Shown in pieces: positions 1-12,240 of a DNA stretch of 64,000 nt. The stretch lies in contig NW_027476223.1 in the NCBI RefSeq assembly GCF_051020955.1, positions 124,001 through 188,000 of the forward strand. The letters are read 5' to 3'. The stretch comes from Megalopta genalis (lineage: Eukaryota; Arthropoda; Insecta; Hymenoptera; Halictidae). Each line of letters opens with the position of its first letter. Position 1 is the first letter of the stretch. The notes under the pieces are model-generated. The model was not told the DNA's origin. It saw only the letters and a program-made list of their open reading frames with translations, and made no database searches. The position numbers and the translations under genes were made by a program.

Positions 1-499
1 TTTGGACTTGAAGCTAACTCCTTTATTTAGCATGCTGTTGAAGCTAAATCAAGTGTATCACAAGTATTTGAATCCAAATCATGTGTTTCACATGGATTTG
101 AAGGTAACTTTTTTTGTTTCGCATGCAGTTGAAGCTGAATCATGTATATCACAAGCATTTGAAGCTAAACTATTCGTTTCGCATGGATTAGAAGATAAGC
201 CTTCCACTTCGCATTGATTTCAAGCTAAATCATGTGTTCCGCATGGATTTGAATCGAACTCGTTTGTTTCGCTTGCTGTTGAAGCTAAATCATGTATATC
301 ACAAGTATTTGAAGTTAAACAATTTGTTTCGCATGGATTCGATGATAACCCATGTACTTTGCATTGATTTGAAGCTAAATCATGTGTTTCGCAAGGATTT
401 GAATCCAACTCGTTTGATTCGCATGCTGTTGAAGCTAAATCAAGGGTATCACAAGTATTTGAAGCCAAACCATTTGCTTCGCATGGATTCGAAGATCAG
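1..499. repeat. Left-edge HORs, truncated by the window start
   Basis: Positions 1-216 align with 5555-5770 (offset 5554), including a rare 31-bp B monomer with a run of seven T's near 109-116. Differences are base substitutions, for example ttagcatg here against ttcgcatg there. From 217 to about 499 are ordinary HORs with private variants such as cgaactcgtttg near 252. The parent block must extend to the left of the window. Confidence 0.85.
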
Positions 500-1776
500 C
501 CTTCTACTTCGCATTTATTAGATGCTAAATCATGTGTTTCGCATGGATTTGAAGCTAACTCGTTTGTTTCGCATTCTGTTGAAGCTAAATCATGTACATC
601 ACAAGTATTTGAAGCTAAACCATTTGTTTCGCATGGATTCGAAGATAGTGCATCTACTTCGCATTGATTTGAAGATAAATCATGTGTTTCGCATGGATTT
701 GAATCCAACTCGTTTATTTCGCATGCTGTTGAAGCTAAATCATGTATATCGCAAGTATATGAAGCTAATCCAATTGTTTCGCTTGGATTCGAACATAAGC
801 CTTCTACTTCGCATTGATTTGAAGCTAAATCATGTGTTCGCATGGATTTGAATCTAACTCGTTTGTTTCGCATGCTGTTGAAGCTAAATCGTGTATATCA
901 CAAGTATTTGCAGCTAAACCGTTTGTTTCGCATGGATTCGAAGATAACCCTTCTACTTCGCATTGATTTCAAGTTAAATCATGTGTTTCGCATGGATTTG
1001 AATCTAACTCGTTTATTTCGTATGCTGTTGAAGCTAAAAATCATGTATATCACAAGTATATGGAGCTAATCCACTTGTTTCGCATGGATTCGAAGATAAG
1101 CCTTCTACTTCGCATTGATTTGAAGCTAAATCATGTGTTTCGCATGGATTTGAGTCTAACTCGTTTGTTTCGCATGCTGTTGAAGCTAAATCAAGTGTAT
1201 CACAAGTATTTGCAGCTAAACCATTTGTTTCGCATGGATTCGAAGATAACCCTTCTACTTCGCATTGATTTCAAGTTAAATCATGTGTTTCGCATGCATT
1301 TGAATCTAACTCGTTTATTTCGTATGCTGTTGAAGCTAAATCATGTATATCACAAGTATTTGAAGCTACACCATTTGCTTCGCATGGATTCGAAGATCAG
1401 CCTTCTACTTCGCATTGATTAGATGCTAAATCATGTGTTTCGCATGGGTTTGAAGCTAACTCGTTTGTTTCGCCTGCATTTGAAGCCATATCACTTATAT
1501 TTTCAAGTATGTGAAGCTAAATCATTCGTTTTGCATGGATTTGAAGCTAAGCCATCAACTTCGCGTTGACTTGATGCTAATTCATGTGTCTCGCATGGAT
1601 TTGAAGCTAACTCGTTTGTTTAGCATGCAGTTGAAGCTGAATCATGTATATCAAAAGTATTTGAAGCTAAACTATTCGTTTCGCATGGATTCGAAGATAA
1701 GCCTTCCACTTCGCATTGATTTGAAGCTAAATCATGTGTTTCGCATGGATTTGAAGCTAACTCGTTTGTTTCGCAT
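500..1776. repeat. Duplicated block, copy 1 of the 1952-bp-offset pair
   Basis: This stretch reappears at about 2452-3728 with constant offset 1952. Shared private variants include a 32-bp monomer with gctaaaaatcatg near 1035 and 2987, tatatggagctaatcc near 1058 and 3010, and a cgcatgcatttgaatct monomer near 1301 and 3253. I noticed one substitution, ctcgtttg near 1160 against ctcatttg near 3112. Edges are approximate because flanking monomers are similar. Confidence 0.88.
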
Positions 1777-2445
1777 ACTGTTGAAGCTAAATCATGCATA
1801 TCACAAGTATTTGAAGCTAAACCGTTTGTTTCGCATGGATTCGAAGATTAGATTTCTACTTCGCATTGATTAGATGCTAAATCATGTGTTTAGCATGGGT
1901 TTGAAGCTGACTCGTTTGTTTCGCCTGCATTTGAAGCTATATCACTTATATTCACAAGTATGTGAAGCTAAATCATTCGTTTCGCATGGATTTGAAGCAA
2001 AGCCATCAACTTCGCGTTGACTTGATACTAAATCATGTTTTTCGTTTGGACTTGAAGCTAACTCGTTTGTTTAGCATGTTGTTGAAGCTAAATCATGTAT
2101 ATCACAAGTATTTGAAGCTATATCATATGTTTCGCATGTATTCGAAGATAACCCTTCTAATTCGCATTGATTTGAAGCTAAATTTTGTGTTTCGCATGGA
2201 TTTCAAGCTAACTCGTTTGTTTCGCATGCTGTTGAAGCTAAGTCATGTATATCACAAGTATTTGAAGCTATACCATTTGTTTCGCATGGGTTGGAAGATA
2301 AGCCTCCTACCTCGCATTGATTTGAAGCTAAATCATGTGTTCGCATAGACTTGAAGCTACCTCGTTTGTTTCGCATTCTGTTGAAGCTAAATCAAGTGTA
2401 TTACAAGTATTTGAAGCCAAACCATTTGCTTCGCATGGATTCGAA
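1777..2445. repeat. Duplicated block, copy 1 of the 2251-bp-offset pair
   Basis: Matches about 4028-4696 with offset 2251. Shared rare variants include gattagatttctac near 1846 and 4097, gtttagcatggg near 1889 and 4140, and gctatatcatatg near 2118 and 4369. It contains a 31-bp monomer at 1930-1960 and a 29-bp monomer (gtgttcgcat near 2338), so the frame is shifted +1 and then back. Confidence 0.85.
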
Positions 2446-2451
2446 GCTCAG

Positions 2452-3728
2452 CCTTCTACTTCGCATTTATTAGATGCTAAATCATGTGTTTCGCATGGAT
2501 TTGAAGCTAACTCGTTTGTTTCGCATTCTGTTGAAGCTAAATCATGTACATCACAAGTATTTGAAGCTAAACCATTTGTTTCGCATGGATTCGAAGATAG
2601 TGCATCTACTTCGCATTGATTTGAAGATAAATCATGTGTTTCGCATGGATTTGAATCCAACTCGTTTATTTCGCATGCTGTTGAAGCTAAATCATGTATA
2701 TCGCAAGTATATGAAGCTAATCCAATTGTTTCGCTTGGATTCGAACATAAGCCTTCTACTTCGCATTGATTTGAAGCTAAATCATGTGTTCGCATGGATT
2801 TGAATCTAACTCGTTTGTTTCGCATGCTGTTGAAGCTAAATCGTGTATATCACAAGTATTTGCAGCTAAACCGTTTGTTTCGCATGGATTCGAAGATAAC
2901 CCTTCTACTTCGCATTGATTTCAAGTTAAATCATGTGTTTCGCATGGATTTGAATCTAACTCGTTTATTTCGTATGCTGTTGAAGCTAAAAATCATGTAT
3001 ATCACAAGTATATGGAGCTAATCCACTTGTTTCGCATGGATTCGAAGATAAGCCTTCTACTTCGCATTGATTTGAAGCTAAATCATGTGTTTCGCATGGA
3101 TTTGAGTCTAACTCATTTGTTTCGCATGCTGTTGAAGCTAAATCAAGTGTATCACAAGTATTTGCAGCTAAACCATTTGTTTCGCATGGATTCGAAGATA
3201 ACCCTTCTACTTCGCATTGATTTCAAGTTAAATCATGTGTTTCGCATGCATTTGAATCTAACTCGTTTATTTCGTATGCTGTTGAAGCTAAATCATGTAT
3301 ATCACAAGTATTTGAAGCTACACCATTTGCTTCGCATGGATTCGAAGATCAGCCTTCTACTTCGCATTGATTAGATGCTAAATCATGTGTTTCGCATGGG
3401 TTTGAAGCTAACTCGTTTGTTTCGCCTGCATTTGAAGCCATATCACTTATATTTTCAAGTATGTGAAGCTAAATCATTCGTTTTGCATGGATTTGAAGCT
3501 AAGCCATCAACTTCGCGTTGACTTGATGCTAATTCATGTGTCTCGCATGGATTTGAAGCTAACTCGTTTGTTTAGCATGCAGTTGAAGCTGAATCATGTA
3601 TATCAAAAGTATTTGAAGCTAAACTATTCGTTTCGCATGGATTCGAAGATAAGCCTTCCACTTCGCATTGATTTGAAGCTAAATCATGTGTTTCGCATGG
3701 ATTTGAAGCTAACTCGTTTGTTTCGCAT
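2452..3728. repeat. Duplicated block, copy 2 of the 1952-bp-offset pair
   Basis: Second copy of 500-1776. Identity ends near 3728, where copy 1 continues with cgcatactgttg and this copy with cgcatgctgttg. The material after the breakpoint in copy 1 is found later at 4028-4696, so the two duplications abut and share a junction at about 1776/1777. Confidence 0.88.
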
Positions 3729-4027
3729 GCTGTTGAAGCAAAATCATGTATATCACAAGTATTTGAAGCTAAACCATTTGTTTCGCATGGATTCGAAGAT
3801 AAGCCTCCTACCTCGCATTGATTTGAAGCTAAATCATGTGTTCGCATGGACTTGAAGCTACCTCGTTTGTTTCGCATTCTGTTGAAGCTAAATCAAGTGT
3901 ATCACAAGTATTTGAAGCCAAACCATTTGCTTCGCATGGATTCGAAGATCAGCCTTCTACTTCGCATTTATTAGATGGTAAATCATGCGTTTCGCATGGA
4001 TTTGAAGCTAACTCGTTTGTTTCGCAT
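3729..4027. repeat. Two HORs between duplicated blocks
   Basis: Ordinary A-E monomers. They include a 29-bp A monomer (gtgttcgcatgg near 3838) followed by a ttgaagctacctcg B monomer, a pairing that recurs as a unit elsewhere (2338, 4588, 7919, 52188). Nothing else is seen here. Confidence 0.8.
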
Positions 4028-4696
4028 ACTGTTGAAGCTAAATCATGCATATCACAAGTATTTGAAGCTAAACCGTTTGTTTCGCATGGATTCGAAGATT
4101 AGATTTCTACTTCGCATTGATTAGATGCTAAATCATGTGTTTAGCATGGGTTTGAAGATGACTCGTTTGTTTCGCCTGCATTTGAAGCTATATCACTTAT
4201 ATTCAGAAGTATGTGAAGCTAAATCATTCGTTTCGCATGGATTTGAAGCAAAGCCATCAACTTCGCGTTGACTTGATACTAAATCATGTTTTTCGTTTGG
4301 ACTTGAAGCTAACTCGTTTGTTTAGCATGTTGTTGAAGCTAAATCATGTATATCACAAGTATTTGAAGCTATATCATATGTTTCGCATGTATTCGAAGAT
4401 AACCCTTCTAATTCGCATTGATTTGAAGCTAAATTTTGTGTTTCGCATGGATTTGAAGCTAACTCGTTTGTTTCGCATGCTGTTGAAGCTAAGTCATGTA
4501 TATCACAAGTATTTGAAGCTAAACCATTTGTTTCGCATGGATTCGAATATAAGCCTCCTACCTCGCATTGATTTGAAGCTAAATCATGTGTTCGCATGGA
4601 CTTGGAGCTACCTCGTTTGTTTCGCATTCTGTTGAAGCTAAATCAAGTGTATCACAAGTATTTGAAGCCAATCCATTTGCTTCGCATGGATTCGAA
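4028..4696. repeat. Duplicated block, copy 2 of the 2251-bp-offset pair
   Basis: Second copy of 1777-2445 with a few substitutions, for example ttcagaagta near 4202 where copy 1 has ttcacaagta near 1951. Together with the 1952-bp pair it shows that the first 4.7 kb consists of two overlapping rounds of duplication. Confidence 0.85.
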
Positions 4697-5345
4697 GATC
4701 AGCCTTCTACTTCGCATTGATTAGATGATAAATCATATGTTTCGCATGGATTTGAAGCTAACTCGTTTGCTTCGCATGCTATTGAAGCTAAATCAAGTGT
4801 ATCACAAGTATTTGAAGCTAAACCATTTGTTTCGCATGGATTCGAAGATTAGCCTTCTACTTCGCATTGATTAGATGCTAAATCATGTGTTTAGCATGGG
4901 TTTGAAGCTAACTCGTTTGTTTCGCCTGCATTTGAAGCTATATCACTTATATTCACAAGTATGTGAAGCTAAATCATTCGTTTCGCATGGATTTGAAGCA
5001 AAGCCATCAACTTCGCGTTGACTTGATACTATATCGTGTTTTTCGTTTGGACTAGAAGCTAACTCGTTTGTTTAGCATGTTGTTGAAGCTAAATCATGTA
5101 TATCACAAGTATTTGAAGCTATATCATATGTTTCGCATGGATTCGAAGATAACCCTTCTAATTCGCATTGATTTGAAGCTAAATCTTGTGTTTCGCATGG
5201 ATTTGAAGCTAACTCGTTTGTTTCGCATGCTGTTGAAGCTAAGTCATGTATATCACAAGTATTTGAAGCTAAACCATTTGATTCGCATGGATTCGAAGAT
5301 AAGCCTCCTACATCGCATTGATTTGAAGCTAAATCATGTGTTCGC

Positions 5346-7103
5346 ATGGATTTGAAGCTAACTCGTTTCTTTCGCATGCTGTTGAAGCTAAATCATGTAT
5401 ATCACAAGTATTTGAAGCTATTTCATATGTTTCGCATGGATTCGAAGATAACCCTTCTAATTCGCATTGATTTGAAGCTAAATCATTCGTTACGCATGGA
5501 TTTGAAGCTAAGCCATAAACTTCGCGTTGAATTGATGCTAAATCATGTTTTTCGTTTGGACTTGAAGCTAACTCCTTTATTTCGCATGCTGTTGAAGCTA
5601 AATCAAGTGTATCACAAGTATTTGAATCCAAATCATGTGTTTCACATGGATTTGAAGGTAACTTTTTTTGTTTCGCATGCAGTTGAAGCTGAATCATGTA
5701 TACCACAAGCATTTGAAGCTAAACTATTCGTTTCGCATGGATTCGAAGATAAGCCTTCCACTTCGCATTGATTTGAAACTAAATCATGTGTTCCGCATGA
5801 ATTTGAAGCTGACTCGTTTGTTTCGCATGCATTTGAAGCCATATCACTTATATTTTCAAGTATGTGAAGCTAAATCATTCGTTTCGCATGGATTTGAAGC
5901 TAACTCGTTTGTTTCGCAGGCAGTTGAAGCTGAATCATGTATATCAAAAGTATTTGAAGCTAAACTATTCGTTTCGCATGGATCCGAAGATAAGCCTTCC
6001 ACTTCGCATTGATTTGAAACTAAATCATGTGTTCCGCATGGATTTGAAGCTGACTCGTTTGTTTCGCATGCAGTTGAAGCTGAATCATGTATATCACAAG
6101 TATTTGCGGCTAAACCATTTGTTTCGCATGGATTCGAAGGTAACCCTTCTACTTCGCATTGATTTTAATCTAAATCATGTGTTTCGCATGGATTTGAAGC
6201 TAACTCGTTTGTTTCGCATGCTGTTGAAGCTAAATCATGTATATCACAAGTATTTGAAGCTATTTCATATGTTTCGCATGGATTCGAAGATAACCCTTCT
6301 AATTCGCATTGATTTGAAGCTAAATCATTCGTTACGCATGGATTTGAAGCTAAGCCATAAACTTCGCGTTGAATTGATGCTAAATCATGTTTTTCGTTTG
6401 GACTTGAAGCTAACTCCTTTATTTCGCATGCTGTTGAAGCTAAATCAAGTGTATCACAAGTATTTGAATCCAAATCATGTGTTTCACATGGATTTGAAGG
6501 TAACTTTTTTTGTTTCGCATGCAGTTGAAGCTGAATCATGTATACCACAAGCATTTGAAGCTAAACTATTCGTTTCGCATGGATTCGAAGATAAGCCTTC
6601 CACTTCGCATTGATTTGAAACTAAATCATGTGTTCCGCATGAATTTGAAGCTGACTCGTTTGTTTCGCATGCATTTGAAGCCATATCACTTATATTTTCA
6701 AGTATGTGAAGCTAAATCATTCGTTTCGCATGGATTTGAAGCTAACTCGTTTGTTTCGCAGGCAGTTGAAGCTGAATCATGTATATCAAAAGTATTTGAA
6801 GCTAAACTATTCGTTTCGCATGGATCCGAAGATAAGCCTTCCACTTCGCATTGATTTGAAACTAAATCATGTGTTCCGCATGGATTTGAAGCTGACTCGT
6901 TTGTTTCGCATGCAGTTGAAGCTGAATCATGTATATCACAAGTATTTGCGGCTAAACCATTTGTTTCGCATGGATTCGAAGGTAACCCTTCTACTTCGCA
7001 TTGATTTTAATCTAAATCATGTGTTTCGCATGGATTTGAAGCTAACTCGTTTGTTTCGCATGCTGTTGAAGCTAAATCATGTATATCACAAGTATTTGAA
7101 GCT
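5346..7103. repeat. 842-bp internal tandem pair
   Basis: Two tandem copies with offset 842, for example the seven-T 31-bp B monomer near 5655 and 6497, and the ggatccgaagat variant near 5981 and 6823. 842 equals 28 monomers plus 2, so this block is not a whole number of five-monomer HORs. Monomers are skipped, with C followed directly by an A-type monomer near 5623 and D' followed by B near 5892. The same pair recurs inside the second macro-unit at about 12822-14579. Confidence 0.9.
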
Positions 7104-8869
7104 AAACCATTTGTTTCGCATGGATTCGAAGATAAGCCTCCTACTTCGCATTGATTTGAAGCTAAATCATGTGTTCGCATGGATTTGAAGCTAACTCGTT
7201 TGCTTCGCATGCTGTTGAATCTAAATCAAGTGTATCACAAGTATTTAAACCTAAACCATTTGTTTCGCATGGATTCGAAGATAAGCCTTCCACTTCGCAT
7301 TGATTTGAAGCTAAATCATGTGTTCCGCATGGATTTGAAGCTGATTCGATTGTTTCGCATGCAGTTGAAGCTGAATCATGTATATCACAAGTATTTGCGG
7401 CTTAACCATTTGTTTCGCATGGATTCGAATATTAGCCTCTACTTCGCATTGATTAGATGCTAAATCATGTGTTTAGCATGGGTTTGAAGTTAACTCGTTT
7501 GTTTCGCCTGCATTTGAAGCTATATCACTTATATTAACAAGTATGTGAAGCTAAATCATTCGTTTCGCATGGATTTGAAGCAAAGCCATCTACTTCGCGT
7601 TGACTTGATACTAAATCATGTTTTTCGTTTGGACTTGAAGCTAACTCGTTTGTTTAGCATGTTGTTGAAGCTAAATCATGTATATCACAAGTATTTGAAG
7701 CTATATCATATGTTTCGCATGGATTCGAAGATAACCCTTCTAATTCGCATTGATTTGAAGCTAAATCATGTGTTTCGCATGGATTTGAAGCTAACTCGTT
7801 TGTTTCGCATGCTGTTGAAGCTAAGTCATGTATATCACAAGTATTTGAAGCTAAACCATTTGTTTCGCATGGATTCGAAGATAAACCTCCCACCTCGCAT
7901 TGATTTGAAGCTAAATCATGTGTTCGCCTGGACTTGAAGCTACCTCGTTTGTTTCGCATTCTGTTGAAGCTAAATCAAGTGTATCACAAGTATTTGAAGC
8001 CAAACCATTTGCTTCGCATGGATTCGAAGCTCAGCCTTCTACTTCGCATTTATTAGATGGTAAATCATGCGTTTCGCATGGCTTTGAAGCTAACTCGTTT
8101 GTTTCGCATTCTGTTGAAGCTAAATCATGCATATCACAAGTATTTGAAGCTAAACCATTTGTTTCGCATGGATTCGAAGATAAGCCTCCTACTTCGCATT
8201 GATTTGAAGCTAAATCATGTGTTCGCATGGATTTGAAGCTACCTCGTTTGTTTCGCATGCTGTTAAAGCTAAATCATGTATATCACAAGTATTTGATGCT
8301 AAACCATTTGCTTCGCATGGATTCGAAGGTCAGCCTTCTACTTCGCATTGATTAGATGCTAAATCATGTGTTTCGCATGGGTTTGAAGCTAACTCGTTTG
8401 TTTCGCCTGCATTTGAAGTCATATCACTTATATTTTCAAGTATGTGAAGCTAAATCATTCGTTTTGCATGGATTTGAAGCTAAGCCATCAACTTCGCATT
8501 GATTTGAAGCTAAATCATGTGTTTCGCATGGATTTGAATCTAACTCGTTTGTTTCGCCTTCATTTGAAGCTATATCACTTATATTCACAAGTATGTGAAG
8601 CTAAATCATTCGTTTCGCATGGATTTGAAGCTAAGCCATCAACTTCGCGTTGACTTGATGCTAAATCATGTGTTTCGCATGGATTTGAATCTAACTCGTT
8701 TGTTTCGCATGCTGTTGAAGTTAAATCATGTATATCACATGTATTTGAAGCTATATCATTTGTTTCGCATGGATTCGAAGATAACCCTTCTAATTCGCAT
8801 TCATTAGAACCTAAATCATGTGTTTCGCATGGATTTGAAGCTAACTCGTTTGTTTCGCATGCTGTTGAA

Positions 8870-9172
8870 GCTATATCACTTATATTCACAAGTATGTGAA
8901 GCTAAATCATTCGTTTCGCATGGATTTGAAGCAAAGCCATCAACTTCGCGTTGACTTGATACTATATCGTGTTTTTCGTTTGGACTAGAAGCTAACTCGT
9001 TTGTTTAGCATGTTGTTGAAGCTAAATCATGTATATCACAAGTATTTGAAGCTATATCATATGTTTCGCATGGATTCGAAGATAACCCTTCTAATTCGCA
9101 TTGATTTGAAGCTAAATCTTGTGTTTCGCATGGATTTGAAGCTAACTCGTTTGTTTCGCATGCTGTTGAAGC
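8870..9172. repeat. Conversion-like patch inside macro-unit copy 1
   Basis: Between about 8870 and 9140 copy 1 does not match its partner at 16346-16616. Instead it matches 4937-5207 with constant offset 3933, including rare variants actatatcgtg and tttggactagaag. Flanks on both sides again match copy 2 at offset 7476, so about 300 bp (two HORs) has been replaced without net length change. The left junction makes a hybrid monomer with a C-type head (gttgaag) and a 31-bp C' tail. Confidence 0.82.
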
Positions 9173-11706
9173 TGAATCATGTATATCACAAGTATTTGTA
9201 GCTATATCATATGTTTCGCATGGATTCGAAGATAACCCTTCTAATTCGCATTGATTTGAAGCTAAATCATGTGTTTCGCATGGATTTGAAGCTAACTCGT
9301 TTGTTTCGCATGCAGTTGAAGCTGAATCATGAATATCACAGGTATTTGAAGCTAATCTATTCGTTTCGCATGGATTCGAAGATAACCCTTCTTCTTCGCA
9401 TTGATTTGAAGCTAAATCATGTGTTTCGCATGGGTTTGAAGCTAACTCGTTTATTTCGCATGCTGTTGAAGCTAAATCATGTATATCACAAGTATATGAA
9501 GCTAATCCATTTGTTTCGCATGGTTTCGAAGATATGCCTTCTACTTCGCATTGATTTGAAGATAAATCATGTGTTTCGCATGGATTTGAATCTAACTCGT
9601 TTGTTTCGCATGCTGTTGGAACTAAATCATGTATATCACAAGTATTTGAAGCTATATCATTTGTTTCGCATTTATTCGAAGATAAGCCTTCTACTTCGCA
9701 TTGATTTTAATCTAAATCATGTGTTTCGCATGGATTTGAAGCTAACTCGTTTGTTTCGCATGCAGTTGAAGCTGAATCATGTATATCACAAGTATTTGAA
9801 GCTAAACCATTTGATTCCCATGGAATTGGAGCTAAGCTTTCTACTTAGCATTGATTTGAAGATAAATCATGTTTTTCGCTTGGACTTGAAGTTAACTCGT
9901 TTGCTTCGCATGCTGTTGAAGCTAAATCATGTATATCACAAGTATTTGAAGCTATATCATATGTTTCGCATGGATTCGAAGATAAGCCTCCTACTTCGCA
10001 TTGATTTGAAGCTAAATCATGTGTTTCGCATGGATTTGAATCTAACTCCTTTGTTTCGCATGCTGTTGAAGTTAAATCATGTATATCACATGTATTTGAA
10101 GCTATATCATTTGTTTCGCATGGATTCGAAAATAACCCTTCTAATTCGCATTCATTGGAACCTAAATCATGTGTTTCGCATGGATTTGAAGCTAACTCGT
10201 TTGTTTCGCATGCTGTTGAAGCTAAATCATGTATATCACAAGTATTTGAAGTTAAACAATTTGTTTCGCATGGTTTCGAAGATAATCCATATACTTCGCA
10301 TCGATTTGAAGCTAAATCATGTGTTTCGCATGGGTTTGAAGCTAACTCGTTTGTTTCGCCTGCATTTGAAGCTATATCACTTAAATTCACAAGTATGTGA
10401 AGCTAAATCATTCGCTTCGCATGGATTTGAAGCTAAGCCATCAACTTCGCGTTGACTTGATGCTAAATCATGTGTTTCGCATGGATTTGAAGCTAACTCG
10501 TTTGTTTCGCATGCTGTTGAAGCTAAATCATGCATATCACAAGTATTTGAAGTTAAACAATTTCTTTCGCATGGTTTCGAAGGTAATCCATATACTTCGC
10601 ATTGATTTGAAGCTAAATCATGTGTTTCGCATGGGTTTGAAGCTAACTCGTTTGTTTCGCCTGCATTTGAAGCTATATTACTTATATTGACAAGTATGTG
10701 AAGCTAAATCATTCGCTTCGCATGGATTTGAAGCTAAGCCATCAACTTCGCGTTGACTTGATGCTAAATCATGTGTTTCGCATGGATTTGAAGCTAACTC
10801 GTTTGTTTCGCATGCTGTTGAAGCTAAATCAAGTGTATCACAAGTATTTGAAGCTAAACCATTTGTTTCGCATGGATTCGAAGATCAGCCTTCTACTTCG
10901 CATTGATTAGATGCTAAATCATGTGTTTCGCATGGGTTTGAAGCTAACTCGTTTGTTTCGCTTGCATTTGAAGCCATATCACTTATATTTTCAAGTATGT
11001 GAAGCTAAATCATTCGTTTTGCATGGATTTGAAGCTAAGCCATCAACTTCGCGTTGACTTGATGCTAATTCATGTGTTTCGCATGGATTTGAAGCTAACT
11101 CGTTTGTTTCGCAGGCAGTTGAAGCTGAATCATGTATATTAAAAGTATTTGAAGCTAAACTATTCGTTTCGCATGGATTCGAAGATAAGCCTTCCACTTC
11201 GCATTGATTTGAAGCTAAATCATGTGTTCCGCATGGATTTGAAGCTGACTCGTTTATTTCGCATCTAGTTGAAGCTGAATCATGTATATCACAAGTATTT
11301 GCGGCTAAACCATTTGTTTCGCATGGATACGAAAGTAACCCTTCTACTTCGCATTGATTTTAATCTAAATCATGTGTTTCGCATGGATTTCAAGCTAACT
11401 CGTTTGTTTCGCATGCTGTTGAAGCTAAATCATGTATACCACAAGTATTTGAAGCTAAACCATTTGTTTCGCTTTGATTCGAAGATAAGCCTTCCACTTC
11501 GCATTGATTTGATGCTAAATCATGAGTTTCGCATGGATTTTAAGCAAACTCGTTTGTTTCGCATGCTGTTGAAGCTAAATCAAGTGTATCACAAGTATTA
11601 GAAGCTAAACCATTTGTTTCGCATGGATTCGAAGATCAGCCTTCTACTTCGCATTGATTAGATGCTAAATCATGTGTTTCGAATGGATTTGAAGCTAACT
11701 CGTTTG

Positions 11707-11797
11707 TTTCGCATGCTGTTGAAGCTAAATCATGTATATCACAAGTATTTGAAGCTAAATCATGTGTTTCGCATGGATTATAAGCTAACTCGTTTGT
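11707..11797. repeat. Monomer-skip junction (C followed directly by A)
   Basis: A normal C monomer ending atcacaagta near 11747 is followed at once by an A-type monomer with aaatcatgtgtttcgcatgg, so D and E are missing (60 bp). The next monomer carries the private variant ggattataagct. The same junction occurs near 19183-19273 in copy 2, so it predates the 7476-bp duplication. Confidence 0.8.
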
Positions 11798-12240
11798 TTC
11801 GCATGCAGTTGAAGCTAAATCCTGTATATCACCAGTATTTGAAGCTAAACCATTTGTTTCGCATGGATTCGAAGATAAGCCTTCTACTTCGCATTGATTT
11901 TAATCTAAATCATGTGTTTCGCATGGATTTGAAGCTAACTCGATTGTTTCGCATGCTATTGTAGCTAAATCAAGTACATCACATGTATTTGAAGCTAAAC
12001 CATTAGTATCGCATGGAATCGAAGATAAGCCTCCTACCTCGCATTGATTTGAAGCTAAATCATGTGTTCGCATGGATTTGAAACTAACTTGTTTGATTCG
12101 CGAGCAGTTGAAGCTAAATCAGGTGTATCACATGTATTTGAAGCTAAACCATTTGCTTCGCATGGATTCGAAGATCAGCCTTCTACTTCGCATTGATTTG
12201 ATGGTAAATCATGTGTTTCGCATGGATTTGAAGCTAGCTC

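Larger units (their letters stand above)
4765..12240. repeat. 7476-bp macro-unit, copy 1
   Basis: Head-to-tail duplicate of about 12241-19716. The offset stays at 7476 for all private variants compared, for example cattagtatcgcatgg near 12001 and 19477, ggattataagct near 11774 and 19250, and ccatggaattggagct near 9818 and 17294. Excess over a multiple of 30 is 6 bp, as expected from 31-bp monomers outnumbering 29-bp ones. The single clear discrepancy found between copies is the patch at about 8870-9172. The left breakpoint lies before an unusual gcatgctattgaag monomer near 4777. Confidence 0.92.

Noticed and set aside
5864..6613. 249-codon forward frame, duplicated at 13340-14089
   Set aside because: It is the same monomer translated across the 842-bp block. 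It starts at a GTG inside the D' monomer and ends at the TGA of monomer E after frameshifts at 31-bp monomers. There is no independent coding evidence.
9211..10455. 414-codon forward open frame as a repetitive protein gene
   Set aside because: No start context, no non-repeat domain or signal peptide, and it overlaps antisense open frames. Homologous blocks elsewhere are shifted by 31- or 29-bp monomers or stopped by gattag, so the frame is not conserved across the array.
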